Shown here: positions 16,628 through 25,313 of the stretch, in pieces | Layout: the number at the start of each line of letters is the position of its first letter | Position numbering within the stretch: position 1 is the first letter of the stretch | Source of the DNA: Smithellaceae bacterium | GTDB taxonomy: Bacteria; Desulfobacterota; Syntrophia; Syntrophales; Smithellaceae | Direction of reading: 5' to 3' | Length of the DNA: 55,038 nucleotides | Assembly (NCBI GenBank): GCA_028693285.1 | Contig: JAQUVQ010000013.1 | Span: 1-55,038, forward strand | Translations under genes and position numbers: made by a program | Notes under the pieces: generated by a model | What the model was told of the DNA's origin: nothing | The model's database searches: none | What the model saw: only the letters and a program-made list of their open reading frames with translations

Positions 16628-17044
16628 TCAATCCTGGTTGAGACGAACGACCTGGAGAACAGCCGTAAGCAATGTTTCATTTTCCGCCGTGACGATGCCG
16701 TTGATGACGGCATAATCGTCAAAGGAATACAGGCTTTTGATCGAAACCGTGATCCGGGTTTGCAGGGCGAGAAGCTCCCGGTGAAATTCCGCGGACTTGA
16801 TGCCCACCAGCCAGCCTTTGATGCTGTCCTGTCCCCGTTTCTTCCGTTTGTAGCCTTCCACCAGCGCGGCGGTCTGGGCGACGGCTTCGACCAGGACGAG
16901 AGAGTGAACGGTTCTTCCGTCGAAAAGGGGCCAGCGCTCATTGACCACGGCGGCCGCGGTGCCGGCATCATCCTGCAGCTCTATGGCTTCCGTGATGATT
17001 TTGATCGGTTCACGATGCGGAATCACGGATTCGATGTCGATCAT
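16628..17044 (-). CDS. Beta-hydroxyacyl-ACP dehydratase-like hotdog protein
   Basis: 138 residues with I-P-H-R-E-P at residues 8-13 and V-H-S-L-V-L-V-E-A-V-A-Q-T-A-A, the two landmark segments of FabZ/ApeP-type hotdog dehydratases. It is the first gene of the minus-strand operon. In studied aryl polyene systems two dehydratase proteins form a heterodimer; only this one is visible in the window, so a partner may lie beyond the right edge or be absent. It would make the conjugated double bonds. Confidence 0.75.
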   Translation of the reverse strand: MIDIESVIPHREPIKIITEAIELQDDAGTAAAVVNERWPLFDGRTVHSLVLVEAVAQTAALVEGYKRKKRGQDSIKGWLVGIKSAEFHRELLALQTRITVSIKSLYSFDDYAVINGIVTAENETLLTAVLQVVRLNQD

Positions 17045-17068
17045 CGGCGGCCCCCTTTTCCTGCTTTA

Positions 17069-17097
17069 AATTAAAGAGAAAATCCATCGAAAGTCAA
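17069..17097 (-). promoter_or_regulatory. Candidate sigma70 promoter of the minus-strand polyketide operon
   Basis: On the minus strand, TTGACT (17092-17097), a 17-bp spacer and TTAATT (17069-17074) lie just upstream of ATG 17044, in the 156-bp divergent gap facing the AMP-ligase gene. On the plus strand TTGCTT/TATAGA around 17144-17170 is a weaker match with a 15-bp spacer. Predicted by eye only. Confidence 0.4.
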
Positions 17098-17200
17098 TCA
17101 AAAACATTGCGCGCCGCCCGCCGTATTTCGTGTAAAACGTTCATTGCTTTTCGGCTTTGTTTCTTATAGAACATCCTAAAATGGTTTCGCGCAGGTACCC

Positions 17201-18583
17201 ATGTCCGCAGAGCTGAAAGACCCTTTTATGACCGCCTACCGGAAGCTCCTGTCTGTGCCGAAGGCGCTGTGCCGGAAGGAATTCACCTGTTCGGGAGACA
17301 CCTACGGAGAAGTTTTTTCCCTGGCGGCCGGTCTGAAGAAAACGCTTTCCGGACGCGGCGCGGAAAAATCAGTCTGCCTGTGCACGGAAAACAAGGCCGT
17401 GTTCGCCGCCTCGCTTCTGGCCGCGCTGGCGGGCGGCTGCAATCTGATCCTGCCCTATTCGTTTTCGACCCACGCGCTCCTGGAGATGTACGAGGCGACG
17501 GGCTTTGACGCCGCCATTGCCGATCGCCCGGAAGAAATGCCGGGCGTGGAAATGATCACGCCGACGGCGGGGGACCCAGCGGATCTGAATCCCGGGGGCC
17601 TGATCGATCCCGACCGGTCTTTCCTGAAGCTTTTTACGGGCGGATCCACCGGCCAACCAAGGGTATGGTCCAAAACCCCGCGCAATCTGTTCGCCGAAGC
17701 TTTTTATCTGCGCGATCATTTTGGCCTGACCGGCGACGACGTGTTTCTGGCCACTGTTCCCCCTTACCACATTTACGGTCTTCTGTTTTCCATCCTGCTG
17801 CCGCTGGTTGCGCGCGCCCGCGTGCTCCCGGAAATCTACACCTTCCCGCAGGAAATCCTCTCGACCGTCAACCGCCACAGGGCCACCGTTCTGGTCAGTG
17901 TCCCGATTTCCTACCGGTCGTTGCGGGTGGACAACCTGTCGGTCCCCTCGCTGAGGCTCGCGTTTTCGTCCTCCGGCCCGCTGGATCGGTCCGACGCGCG
18001 GTATTTTTTGAAAAAAACGGGCCTGGGGATCCACGAGATCTACGGTTCCACCGAGACGGGCGGCGTCGCGTCGCGCAGCGTGAGCGAAAACACGGAAAGC
18101 TGGCAGCCCGCCGGCCCCGTTTCCTGGCGGATGTTCGGGCGGCGGCTGGCGGTGCGCTCTGATTTCGTGTCGAGCGAGATGGAAAGGGACGCCGAAGGCT
18201 TCTGCGTGACGGGCGATGAAGTCCAGCCGGACCGGGACGGCCGGTTTCTTCTCCTGGGGAGAGCCGACGGGATTGTCAAGGTCGCCGGAAAGCGCGTGGA
18301 CCTGCAGGAAGTCCAGAACAAAATCCAGTCCCTGCCGACCGTGCGGGACGCGGTGGTCATTGCGCTTCCGGCCGAAAAGGGCCGAGAAAGCGAAATTGCA
18401 GCGCTGGTCGCCTGCGACCTGACGGAAATCCAGATCAAAAAAATGATTCTGGAAAAGCTGGAACCGTACGCCATGCCAAGGCGCTTTCACATCGTTTCTT
18501 CCATCCGGCGGACCGCCACCGGCAAGATCGATTATCGCCGCGTCGAACAGATCTTTCTTCGGGAAAAAGGAAAAAGCCAATAG
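17201..18583 (+). CDS. AMP-dependent ligase of aryl polyene type (starter acid:ACP ligase)
   Basis: 460 residues, shorter than acyl-CoA synthetases (about 540). The adenylate-forming motifs are F-T-G-G-S-T-G-Q-P-R-V, Y-G-S-T-E-T-G-G and G-R-A-D-G-I-V-K-V-A-G-K-R-V, with C-terminal A-T-G-K-I-D-Y containing the catalytic Lys. Short AMP-ligases of this type in aryl polyene clusters (ApeH) load the aromatic acid onto an ACP. It is transcribed divergently from the dehydratase-led operon, sharing the gap at 17045-17200. The natural substrate here would be the acid made by the ammonia-lyase at 30321 (inference). Confidence 0.75.
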   Translation: MSAELKDPFMTAYRKLLSVPKALCRKEFTCSGDTYGEVFSLAAGLKKTLSGRGAEKSVCLCTENKAVFAASLLAALAGGCNLILPYSFSTHALLEMYEATGFDAAIADRPEEMPGVEMITPTAGDPADLNPGGLIDPDRSFLKLFTGGSTGQPRVWSKTPRNLFAEAFYLRDHFGLTGDDVFLATVPPYHIYGLLFSILLPLVARARVLPEIYTFPQEILSTVNRHRATVLVSVPISYRSLRVDNLSVPSLRLAFSSSGPLDRSDARYFLKKTGLGIHEIYGSTETGGVASRSVSENTESWQPAGPVSWRMFGRRLAVRSDFVSSEMERDAEGFCVTGDEVQPDRDGRFLLLGRADGIVKVAGKRVDLQEVQNKIQSLPTVRDAVVIALPAEKGRESEIAALVACDLTEIQIKKMILEKLEPYAMPRRFHIVSSIRRTATGKIDYRRVEQIFLREKGKSQ

Positions 18584-18590
18584 CGGAAAT

Positions 18591-18727
18591 GGTGAATAGT
18601 GAATGGTGTCCCTCCCTTCGGCAGGCTCAGGACAGGCTAGGCTCGGGATGACATCCTTCTTTGTCATGGTGAGCCTGTCGAACCATGACACTTTCCACTT
18701 TCCACTCGTTGCTCGTCACTTTTCACT
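18591..18727. repeat. Composite nested palindromic intergenic element
   Basis: The outer left part is GGTGAATAGTGAATGGTG (18591-18608); the outer right part (18689-18727) is built of CACTTTCCACT and CGTCACTTTTCACT units, roughly the complement. Inside are an inverted pair CTTCGGCAGGCTCA (18616-18629) / TGAGCCTGTCGAAC (18670-18683) and an inner ATGACA (18648-18653) / TGTCAT (18662-18667). No open frame is present. A related outer-type segment is at 33994-34026 and a related inner-type segment (CTTCGACAAGCTCAGGAT) at 42833-42850. It looks like a non-autonomous repeat filling the gap before the amidase gene. Confidence 0.55.
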
Positions 18728-18882
18728 GTCCTCTCTGCGCGGAAAAACCTTGACTTCACCGGCGAACGTTCATTATACTTCCGGCCGATTCAGGATTCAT
18801 GCATTCGCAGCGGCGGCCCGTCATCACTTCAACCACACGAACAACTTTTGTCTTTTCTGATCATGGGGAAAGGGAGGAAAAA

Positions 18883-20382
18883 ATGGCGCGTTTTCGTGAG
18901 TATGAAAACTACGATGGTCTTGGGCTGGCCGAGCTGGTCAGAAAAAAGGAAGTGACCCCGCCGGAGCTGTGCGAAGAAGCCGTTTTACGCATCGACCAAC
19001 TCAATCCGAAGCTCAACGCGGTCATTTACCGGATGGATGACGCTGCGCGCGCCGCGGCCGCGGGCCCGATTCCGGAAGGCCCTTTTTCCGGCGTGCCGTT
19101 TTTGTGCAAGGATCTGGTTTCCGCCATCGCGGGCGTGCCCATGACCAAAGGCAGCAAATCCTGCCGCAATTACGTGCCTTCGTACGACAGTGAAATGGCC
19201 AGGCGCTTCCGGGCGGCGGGGCTGATCGTTCTGGGAAAAACCAACACGCCGGAATTCGGCCTGATGGGCATCACGGAACCGGAGCTGCACGGCCCGACGC
19301 GCAATCCCTGGAACCCGGATCACACACCCGGCGGTTCCAGCGGCGGTTCGGGCGCATCGGTGGCCGCCGGCTTTACGCCGCTGGCTTCGGGCGGCGACGG
19401 GGGAGGATCGATCCGCATTCCCTCTTCGTGCTGCGGCCTCTTCGGCCTCAAGCCCACCCGCGGCCGCAATCCGCTGGGGCCCGAATCGGGCGAAGTCTGG
19501 CAGGGTGCGGAGGTGGAGGGCGCGCTGACCCGCTCCGTGCGCGATGCGGCCGCGATGCTGGACGCCACAAACGGCGCAGATTCCGGCGCTCCCTATATTT
19601 TGCCCCGGCCGGCAAGGCCGTATCTGGAAGAGACGCGCCAGGATCCTTCGCGGCTGAAAATCGGATTCACGGTGGAATCGCCGCTGAAAAACGCCGTTCA
19701 TCCCGAATGTGTCGAGGCCGTGAAAAATGCGGCCAAGCTTCTGGAGCGCCTCGGGCACAAGGTGGAAGAAGCCAGGCCGGATATTGACGGCGAGGCGCTG
19801 GGCAGAAGCTACATGATGCTGTATTTCGGCGAGGTTGCGGCGGACATTCGGGAGCTCGCAAGCGTCGTGGGCCGGCCGCTCACCCATTCCGACACGGAGG
19901 AAGCCACCTGGGCCCTGAATCTGCTGGGGAAGACTTTTTCCGCGGGCGACTTCGTTCTGGCCAAACGGCAGTGGAATACTTTTGCCCGGCAAATGGCCAA
20001 ATTTCACGAAACCTACGATCTGTATCTGACGCCGACGATTGCTTCGCTGCCCCCGCGCATCGGCGAAATGCAGCAAAAGCCGGCCGAACTGGCTTTCCTG
20101 AAAATCATCAACGGCCTGAACCTGGGGGGACTGCTCAAAGCGACGGGCATCGCCGATATGCTGGCGACCAAGGGCCTGTCCAAAATGCCTTTCACGCAAC
20201 TGGCCAACCTCACCGGCCAGCCGGCCATGTCGGTGCCTCTCCACTGGAGCAGGGAAGGACTGCCCTGCGGCGTCCAGTTTGTCGGCCGCTTCGGCGAGGA
20301 GTCGCTTTTGTTTCAACTGGCCGGCCAGCTCGAGCGGGCGCAGCCCTGGTTTGACCGCAGACCGGCCCTGACGAAAAGCTGA
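18883..20382 (+). CDS. Amidase-signature family hydrolase
   Basis: 499 residues from ATG 18883, preceded by AGGGAGG at 18871-18877. The Ser-cisSer-Lys triad is visible: Lys76 in F-L-C-K-D-L, the [10 protein letters not shown] block (residues 149-158) and G-G-G-S-I-R-I-P with Ser176. Members hydrolyse aliphatic or aromatic amides, some also glutaminyl-tRNA precursors; the absence of gatB/gatC neighbours argues against GatA. The substrate is unknown. It lies between the AMP-ligase and a pair of acyl-CoA synthetases. Confidence 0.85.
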   Translation: MARFREYENYDGLGLAELVRKKEVTPPELCEEAVLRIDQLNPKLNAVIYRMDDAARAAAAGPIPEGPFSGVPFLCKDLVSAIAGVPMTKGSKSCRNYVPSYDSEMARRFRAAGLIVLGKTNTPEFGLMGITEPELHGPTRNPWNPDHTPGGSSGGSGASVAAGFTPLASGGDGGGSIRIPSSCCGLFGLKPTRGRNPLGPESGEVWQGAEVEGALTRSVRDAAAMLDATNGADSGAPYILPRPARPYLEETRQDPSRLKIGFTVESPLKNAVHPECVEAVKNAAKLLERLGHKVEEARPDIDGEALGRSYMMLYFGEVAADIRELASVVGRPLTHSDTEEATWALNLLGKTFSAGDFVLAKRQWNTFARQMAKFHETYDLYLTPTIASLPPRIGEMQQKPAELAFLKIINGLNLGGLLKATGIADMLATKGLSKMPFTQLANLTGQPAMSVPLHWSREGLPCGVQFVGRFGEESLLFQLAGQLERAQPWFDRRPALTKS

Positions 20383-20434
20383 CGGGGAAGTTCAAACACC
20401 CTTCTTCTCAAAAGCGGAAAAGCAACGCCGCAGA

Positions 20435-20475
20435 CGGGCAGGCGCTCCTGCATGAACGGAATTTTCGCCTGCCCG
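20435..20475. terminator. Inverted repeat after amidase gene, possible terminator hairpin
   Basis: CGGGCAGGCG (20435-20444) and CGCCTGCCCG (20466-20475) form a perfect 10-bp stem with a 21-nt loop. It lies 53 bp after the amidase stop. No T-run follows, so termination is tentative. Confidence 0.35.
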
Positions 20476-20576
20476 GCCACGAAAAGCCGGTAACTCAGTA
20501 TTATTCCATATTTGTCTGGTCCGGACCGTCAAGATTCTCAGCCAAAAAAGAATTTCGCCAATTTTCAATGATTTTA

Positions 20577-20604
20577 TTGACATTTTCTATAAATCACGTA
20601 TAGT
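20577..20604 (+). promoter_or_regulatory. Strong sigma70-type promoter
   Basis: TTGACA (20577-20582), 16-bp spacer, TATAGT (20599-20604), about 115 bp upstream of the acyl-CoA synthetase start. The -35 is a consensus match and the -10 is one base off consensus. The long leader (about 105 nt) could carry regulation, but no clear riboswitch fold was recognised. Confidence 0.55.
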
Positions 20605-20718
20605 CGGCCCAGTTTACGTTAAGTGATCCGACGAAGGATATTCGCGCGACATTGGCGCTAAGCCGGAGCCGGGCGTGGTTCCGCGTGACGCTGAAAAATA
20701 TTACAGGTGAGGTGGGTT

Positions 20719-22362
20719 ATGTCAGGTTTTGTGAACAAAACGATGGGAGACGTGATTGAGGAAACGGCCGGCCGTTTTCCCGATCATCCGGCACTGATTG
20801 CTCCGCAGTTTCAGGTCCGGCTCAATTACCGCGAACTTTATGAACAATGCCGCAAAACCGCCCGGGGGCTGATGGCGATGGGCGTCCGTCGCGGGGACCA
20901 TGTTTCCGTCTGGACGACCAACGTGCCGGAATGGGTGTATCTGCAATTCGCGCTGGGCATGGTGGGCGGCATTCTGGTGACGATCAATACCAATTACCAG
21001 TCTCACGAGCTGGAATACATTCTCAGGCAGTCCGATTCCACCACCCTGTTCCTGATCGACCAGTACCGGGACACCAGCTTTTACGAAACAGTCCGAAAGG
21101 TCGTTCCGGAGCTGGGTTCCTGCGAGCCCGGAAAGACGGCGTCCGCCAAGCTCCCGGTGTTGAAAAACGTCGTGTATATCGGGAACCGGGAAAGCGCGCC
21201 GGGCATGTTCAAGTTTTCCGATCTGATCGCCATGGGGGAGAGCGTTTCGGAGCAGGAGCTGGGCGAGCGGATGAGTTCGCTCACCGACGACGATGTCATC
21301 AACATGCAGTACACGTCGGGAACGACGGGGTTCCCCAAAGGCGTGATGCTGACCCACCACAATGTCATCAACAACGCCCGCATGGTCGGCGACGTCATGG
21401 GGCTGACGGACAAGGACACGCTGCTCATTCAGGTGCCCGTCTTTCATTGCTTCGGGTGCGTCATGAGCACGCTCAACAGCGTTTACCATGCGACCGCCAT
21501 GGTGCTGCTGGAGTATTTTGAACCGAAGCTGTCCCTGGAGTCGATTCACAAGGAAAAATGCACGGCGATCAACGGCGTGCCGACCATGTTCATCGCCATG
21601 CTCCATCATCCCGATTTTGAACGCTATGACATGACGTCCCTGCGGACCGGCATTATGGCCGGCGCGCCCTGCCCGGTCGAGGCCATGAATCAGGTGCGCA
21701 CGAAAATGCACTGCCCCGAAGTCGTCATCGCGTTCGGCCAGACGGAATCTTCGCCGGTCATGACCATGACCCGCCGCGACGATCCGGTGGAAATGCGCGT
21801 GGCCACGGTCGGCCGTCTGCTGCCGGACATCGAAGGAAAAATCGTCGATCCCGAAACCGGCGAGGATTTGCCTCCGAACACCCAGGGTGAAATCGTCACG
21901 CGCAGCGCCTGCATCATGAAGGGCTACTACAAGATGCCGGAAGCCACGACCGCCGCCATCGACGCCGACGGGTGGCTGCACACGGGGGACCTCGGCGAGA
22001 TCGACCCGAACGGCTATTTTAAAGTCACCGGACGGATCAAGGACATGATCATTCGGGGCGGCGAAAATATTTATCCGCGGGAGCTGGAAGAATTCATCTT
22101 CACGCATCCCAAGGTGCAAAATGTCCAGGTTGTCGGGATTCCGGATTCCAAATACGGCGAGCAGGTTCTCGCGGCCATCCATCTGAAGAACGGCAACCGG
22201 GCGACGGCGGAGGAATTCATCGAATTCTGCAAGGGAAAAATCGCGCGCCACAAGATCCCCAAATACTGGGAGTTCGTGGATGAATACCCGATGACGGCCA
22301 GCGGCAAGATTCAGAAGTTCAAGATTCGTGAGATATTTGAAAAGAAGTATAAAGCAGACTGA
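20719..22362 (+). CDS. Acyl-CoA synthetase (AMP-forming), medium/long-chain type
   Basis: 547 residues from ATG 20719 with GAGGTG at 20709-20714. AMP-binding motif Y-T-S-G-T-T-G-F-P-K-G-V (about residues 196-207), F-G-Q-T-E-S-S, W-L-H-T-G-D-L-G and the C-terminal T-A-S-G-K-I-Q-K-F with catalytic Lys. Full-length architecture of FadD-like enzymes activating fatty or related acids to CoA esters. It is followed about 108 bp later by a second synthetase and then a MerR regulator, all on the same strand. Confidence 0.85.
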   Translation: MSGFVNKTMGDVIEETAGRFPDHPALIAPQFQVRLNYRELYEQCRKTARGLMAMGVRRGDHVSVWTTNVPEWVYLQFALGMVGGILVTINTNYQSHELEYILRQSDSTTLFLIDQYRDTSFYETVRKVVPELGSCEPGKTASAKLPVLKNVVYIGNRESAPGMFKFSDLIAMGESVSEQELGERMSSLTDDDVINMQYTSGTTGFPKGVMLTHHNVINNARMVGDVMGLTDKDTLLIQVPVFHCFGCVMSTLNSVYHATAMVLLEYFEPKLSLESIHKEKCTAINGVPTMFIAMLHHPDFERYDMTSLRTGIMAGAPCPVEAMNQVRTKMHCPEVVIAFGQTESSPVMTMTRRDDPVEMRVATVGRLLPDIEGKIVDPETGEDLPPNTQGEIVTRSACIMKGYYKMPEATTAAIDADGWLHTGDLGEIDPNGYFKVTGRIKDMIIRGGENIYPRELEEFIFTHPKVQNVQVVGIPDSKYGEQVLAAIHLKNGNRATAEEFIEFCKGKIARHKIPKYWEFVDEYPMTASGKIQKFKIREIFEKKYKAD

Positions 22363-22469
22363 AGAAGCTGTGGTGGATAGTGGATGGTGGATGGAAAAAA
22401 AACAGGCAAGAGGCGATAGGCTATGGGCTATAGGATAAAGCAGGAGAACAAAAGCGAAAGGATTTCAAG

Positions 22470-24023
22470 ATGAGCAATATTTGTTATCGTGACACGATCG
22501 GCGATATGGCCCGCAGGGCGGCCACCAAATACGGCGACAAGATCGCCATCATTTTCCGCGACGAGAAGATTTCTTTTTATGAACTCGAGCGGCAGGCGCG
22601 GCGCTTTGCCAATCTCATGACCAGCTACGGCGTCAAAAAGGGCGACCGGGTGGCGATCTACGCCTACAATTCGCACTACTATCCCATCAGCATGATGGGC
22701 CTGGCCAAGATCGGCGCCATTCAAGTTCCCATCAACTACATGCTGAATGCCGAAGAAATTGCTTACGTCGTCAATCATTCCGGCTCCAGAATCTTTATCG
22801 TGGAAGACATCCTGTATCCGATCATCGCCAAGGACCAGGCGAAATTCACGACGGTCGAAAAGTGGGGCTTCCTTCCGCTGGGGGATTCGCTGGTTCCTGA
22901 CGGTTTCTTCAACATGATCACGGAAATGGAGGCCATGACCTACGACGAGCCTCAGGTAGAGGTCAGCGCCGAAGACATTGTGCAGATCCCCTACACCAGC
23001 GGCACGGAATCCAAGCCCAAGGGGGCGATGCTCTCGCACAGGGCGCTGATGTCCCAGTACCACAGCTGCATCTTCGACGGCCAGTATGAAACCGACGACG
23101 TGAGCCTGCACGCGCTGCCCCTGTTTCACTGCGCGCAGCTTCACTGTTTTCTCATGCCGTATCTGTATGTCGGCGCCACCAACGTAATCATGCACAAGGC
23201 CGACCCCCTGGAGATGATCAGGCTCATTGAAAAATACCAGATCACGCACATGTTCGCTCCGCCCACGGTGTGGATCGGAATCCTCAACCACCCGGAGTTC
23301 AAAAACTACTACCACAGCAGCCTGAAAAAGGCGGCCTACGGCGCCAGCATCATGCCGGTGGAAATCATCAAGCAGCTCGCGGTGACCTTCCGCGGCCTCA
23401 AACTGTGGAACTACTACGGCCAGACGGAGATGGGGCCGGTGGCCACGATCCTGAAGCCGGAAGACCAGCTTCTGAAGCCGGGTTCGGCGGGCAAGCCGGT
23501 TCTGAACGTGGAAACGCGGCTGATGGACGACGACGGAAAATTTGTTCCTCTGGGAGAAGTGGGGGAAATCGTTCACCGCTCCGGCCACGTCATGACGGGC
23601 TACCTCAACGATTCGGAAAAAACATCCGAAGCCTTTGAGTTCGGCTGGTTCCACTCAGGCGATCTGGGCCGTTTTGACGCCGACGGCTATCTCTACGTGG
23701 TGGACCGCAAGAAGGACATGATCAAAACCGGCGGCGAGAACGTGGCTTCCCGCGAGGTCGAGGAAGTGCTCTATCAGTATCCGGGCATCGAAGAAGCGGC
23801 CGTCATCGGTCTTTCCGATCCCAAGTGGATCGAAATCGTGGCGGCGGTGGTCGTGCCGAAAAAAGGCGCTTCGTTAATCGACAAGGACATCATTGCCCAC
23901 TGCAGGGAAAGGCTGGCCGCCTTCAAATGCCCCAAAAAGGTGATTCTGCTTTCCAGACTGCCCAAGAATCCTTCGGGGAAAATTCTAAAGCGCGAACTCA
24001 AGGAAAAGTTTGCCGCGTCGTAA
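22470..24023 (+). CDS. Acyl-CoA synthetase (AMP-forming)
   Basis: 517 residues with Y-T-S-G-T-E-S-K-P-K-G-A (P-loop-like AMP motif), Y-Y-G-Q-T-E-M-G, F-H-S-G-D-L-G, D-M-I-K-T-G-G-E-N-V-A-S-R-E-V and P-S-G-K-I-L-K. It belongs to the same superfamily as the gene before it but is not a close duplicate. It likely activates fatty or aromatic acids. The gap before it (22363-22469) contains a short GTGGATAGTGGATGG-type repeat at 22369-22393, related in style to the repeats at 18591 and 33994. Confidence 0.85.
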   Translation: MSNICYRDTIGDMARRAATKYGDKIAIIFRDEKISFYELERQARRFANLMTSYGVKKGDRVAIYAYNSHYYPISMMGLAKIGAIQVPINYMLNAEEIAYVVNHSGSRIFIVEDILYPIIAKDQAKFTTVEKWGFLPLGDSLVPDGFFNMITEMEAMTYDEPQVEVSAEDIVQIPYTSGTESKPKGAMLSHRALMSQYHSCIFDGQYETDDVSLHALPLFHCAQLHCFLMPYLYVGATNVIMHKADPLEMIRLIEKYQITHMFAPPTVWIGILNHPEFKNYYHSSLKKAAYGASIMPVEIIKQLAVTFRGLKLWNYYGQTEMGPVATILKPEDQLLKPGSAGKPVLNVETRLMDDDGKFVPLGEVGEIVHRSGHVMTGYLNDSEKTSEAFEFGWFHSGDLGRFDADGYLYVVDRKKDMIKTGGENVASREVEEVLYQYPGIEEAAVIGLSDPKWIEIVAAVVVPKKGASLIDKDIIAHCRERLAAFKCPKKVILLSRLPKNPSGKILKRELKEKFAAS

Positions 24024-24077
24024 ATCCGGCCGCGGGCGGACGCCGCCCGTGACTTTGAAAAGCAAAGGGAGCCGATC

Positions 24078-24458
24078 ATGAGCGAAGGCTTTTTGTCCAT
24101 CGGGGAGCTCTCCAGAAAGCTGGAGATGAGTCAGCGGACCATCCGCTATTACGAAGAGATCGGTCTGCTCAATTCCATCAAGCGCGTGGAAGGCGGACGC
24201 CGGATCTACACCGAAAAGGACCTTCGTCGCCTGAAACTGATCAAAAGGCTGAAGATCATGGGCATGACGCTTTCCGAAATGCAGGAACTCGAATCCATGT
24301 GGAGCTACGAAAAATCCAACGAGAAACTGCTGAGGCGTCTTCTGGAACTGCTGAATAATCACTTAAAGAGACTCGACGACCGGATCGCCGACCTGGACAT
24401 CCTGCGCCATGAAATCCTGGAGTATCAGGAGCGGATCAGCGCGAAGATCAACAAGTGA
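24078..24458 (+). CDS. MerR-family transcriptional regulator
   Basis: 126 residues: N-terminal winged helix with S-I-G-E-L-S-R-K-L-E-M-S-Q-R-T-I-R-Y-Y-E-E-I-G-L-L (residues 7-31), then R-R-I-Y-T-E-K-D-L-R-R-L, then a long C-terminal coiled coil (about 75-126) for dimerisation. There is no C-terminal effector domain and no Cys metal site, so it is a short MerR type like those controlling fatty-acid or stress genes. It is 54 bp after the acyl-CoA synthetase gene and probably regulates that pair. Confidence 0.85.
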   Translation: MSEGFLSIGELSRKLEMSQRTIRYYEEIGLLNSIKRVEGGRRIYTEKDLRRLKLIKRLKIMGMTLSEMQELESMWSYEKSNEKLLRRLLELLNNHLKRLDDRIADLDILRHEILEYQERISAKINK

Positions 24459-24580
24459 CGGCCTCGTAAAAAGCCCGGATGCTGCGTTGCGCTGCATCCT
24501 TCGTCATCGCGGCGTACGCTGAAGTACGCCTCATTCCTCATGATTTGCGCGCCTTGCCTGCGGAGCTTTTTACGAAGCCG
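24459..24580. mobile_element. 122-bp MITE-like element with 16-bp terminal inverted repeats
   Basis: The left end CGGCCTCGTAAAAAGC (24459-24474) and right end GCTTTTTACGAAGCCG (24565-24580) are inverted copies with one mismatch. An internal palindrome GGCGTAC-GCTGAA-GTACGCC and a CTGCGTTGCGCTGCAT segment complete it. It begins directly after the MerR stop codon. It has no coding capacity. Similar short elements are, to my knowledge, dispersed in deltaproteobacterial genomes. A stray GACTTTTTACGAG follows at 24601-24613 and could be a remnant half-copy. Confidence 0.65.
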
Positions 24581-24641
24581 CCTGAATTTGCCATTATTTA
24601 GACTTTTTACGAGTTCATCAGCAAGTCACCCTGAAACGGTT

Positions 24642-25253
24642 CTAGGCATCCGTCTCTGTTTTTAAATGGCGGACGTCATTGATGGCTTCGATGCGCGCTG
24701 CTCCTTCCTCAATGCGGATGTGCGTTCGGGAGGCGTTGTCCACGCAGGTGCTGCGGAATTCGGAAAGCCGAATGTTTCTCAAACGGCACAAAATCGTCGC
24801 GATCGTGAAGTTGTGCGAAACGATCAGGGCGTTCCGGCCTTCGGCCATGAGCTTTTCAACGGGCGGCCAGGCGCGGCTCTGCAGTTCGGCCAGCGATTCT
24901 CCCCCCGGCATTCTCACCGATTCCGGATCGGCAATCCAACTGCGGATAAAATCTTGCTCGCGGGCCAGCAGCTCCTGAAACGTCAGACCTTCAAAGTCCC
25001 CCTGGTCCATTTCCATCAGGCCGGGTTCGACGTTGATGGCTTTCCGGTGATACCGGTTGATGAGTTCGGCCGTCTGAAAGGCCCTCTTGAGCGGGCTGGA
25101 GTAGATGACGTCGATCGGGAAGTCTCTGAGCGACAACGCGAGCCTTCGGGCCTGGTCGATGCCGGTTTCGCTCAGTTCGACATCGGTGAGACCCTGCACG
25201 CGCTTCTCCCGGTTCCAGACGGTTTCGCCGTGGCGGATCAGTGTCAGTTGCAT
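24642..25253 (-). CDS. Histidine phosphatase (phosphoglycerate mutase-like) family protein
   Basis: 203 residues starting MQLTLIRHGETVWNREKRVQ: the R-H-G-E motif with phospho-accepting His8, then Y-S-S-P-L-K-R-A and the second catalytic His in A-L-I-V-S-H-N-F-T. The size fits small phosphatases such as CobC or the broad-specificity PhoE type. There are no cobalamin genes next to it, so the substrate is open. It lies 60 bp after the nitronate-monooxygenase-like gene on the same strand. Confidence 0.8.
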   Translation of the reverse strand: MQLTLIRHGETVWNREKRVQGLTDVELSETGIDQARRLALSLRDFPIDVIYSSPLKRAFQTAELINRYHRKAINVEPGLMEMDQGDFEGLTFQELLAREQDFIRSWIADPESVRMPGGESLAELQSRAWPPVEKLMAEGRNALIVSHNFTIATILCRLRNIRLSEFRSTCVDNASRTHIRIEEGAARIEAINDVRHLKTETDA

Positions 25254-25313
25254 AAGCTTTTGAAGTCTTTGTTCTTTCTATGTTCTGCGGCCGCGGGCCG
25301 GTTGATTCTCTCT

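Larger units (their letters stand above)
20383..20718. other. Intergenic region with hairpin and promoter, no gene
   Basis: 336 bp between the amidase and acyl-CoA synthetase genes. It holds an inverted repeat (20435-20475) near the amidase end and a strong promoter-like sequence (20577-20604). No credible small gene was seen; the minus-strand open frame here lacks coding character. Confidence 0.5.

Noticed and set aside
17369..18691. 440-codon minus-strand open frame over the AMP-ligase
   Set aside because: Shadow of a gene with clear adenylation motifs.
24601..24613. Second MITE end after the 24459-24580 element
   Set aside because: Only a 13-bp half-match without a partner; treated as a possible remnant.
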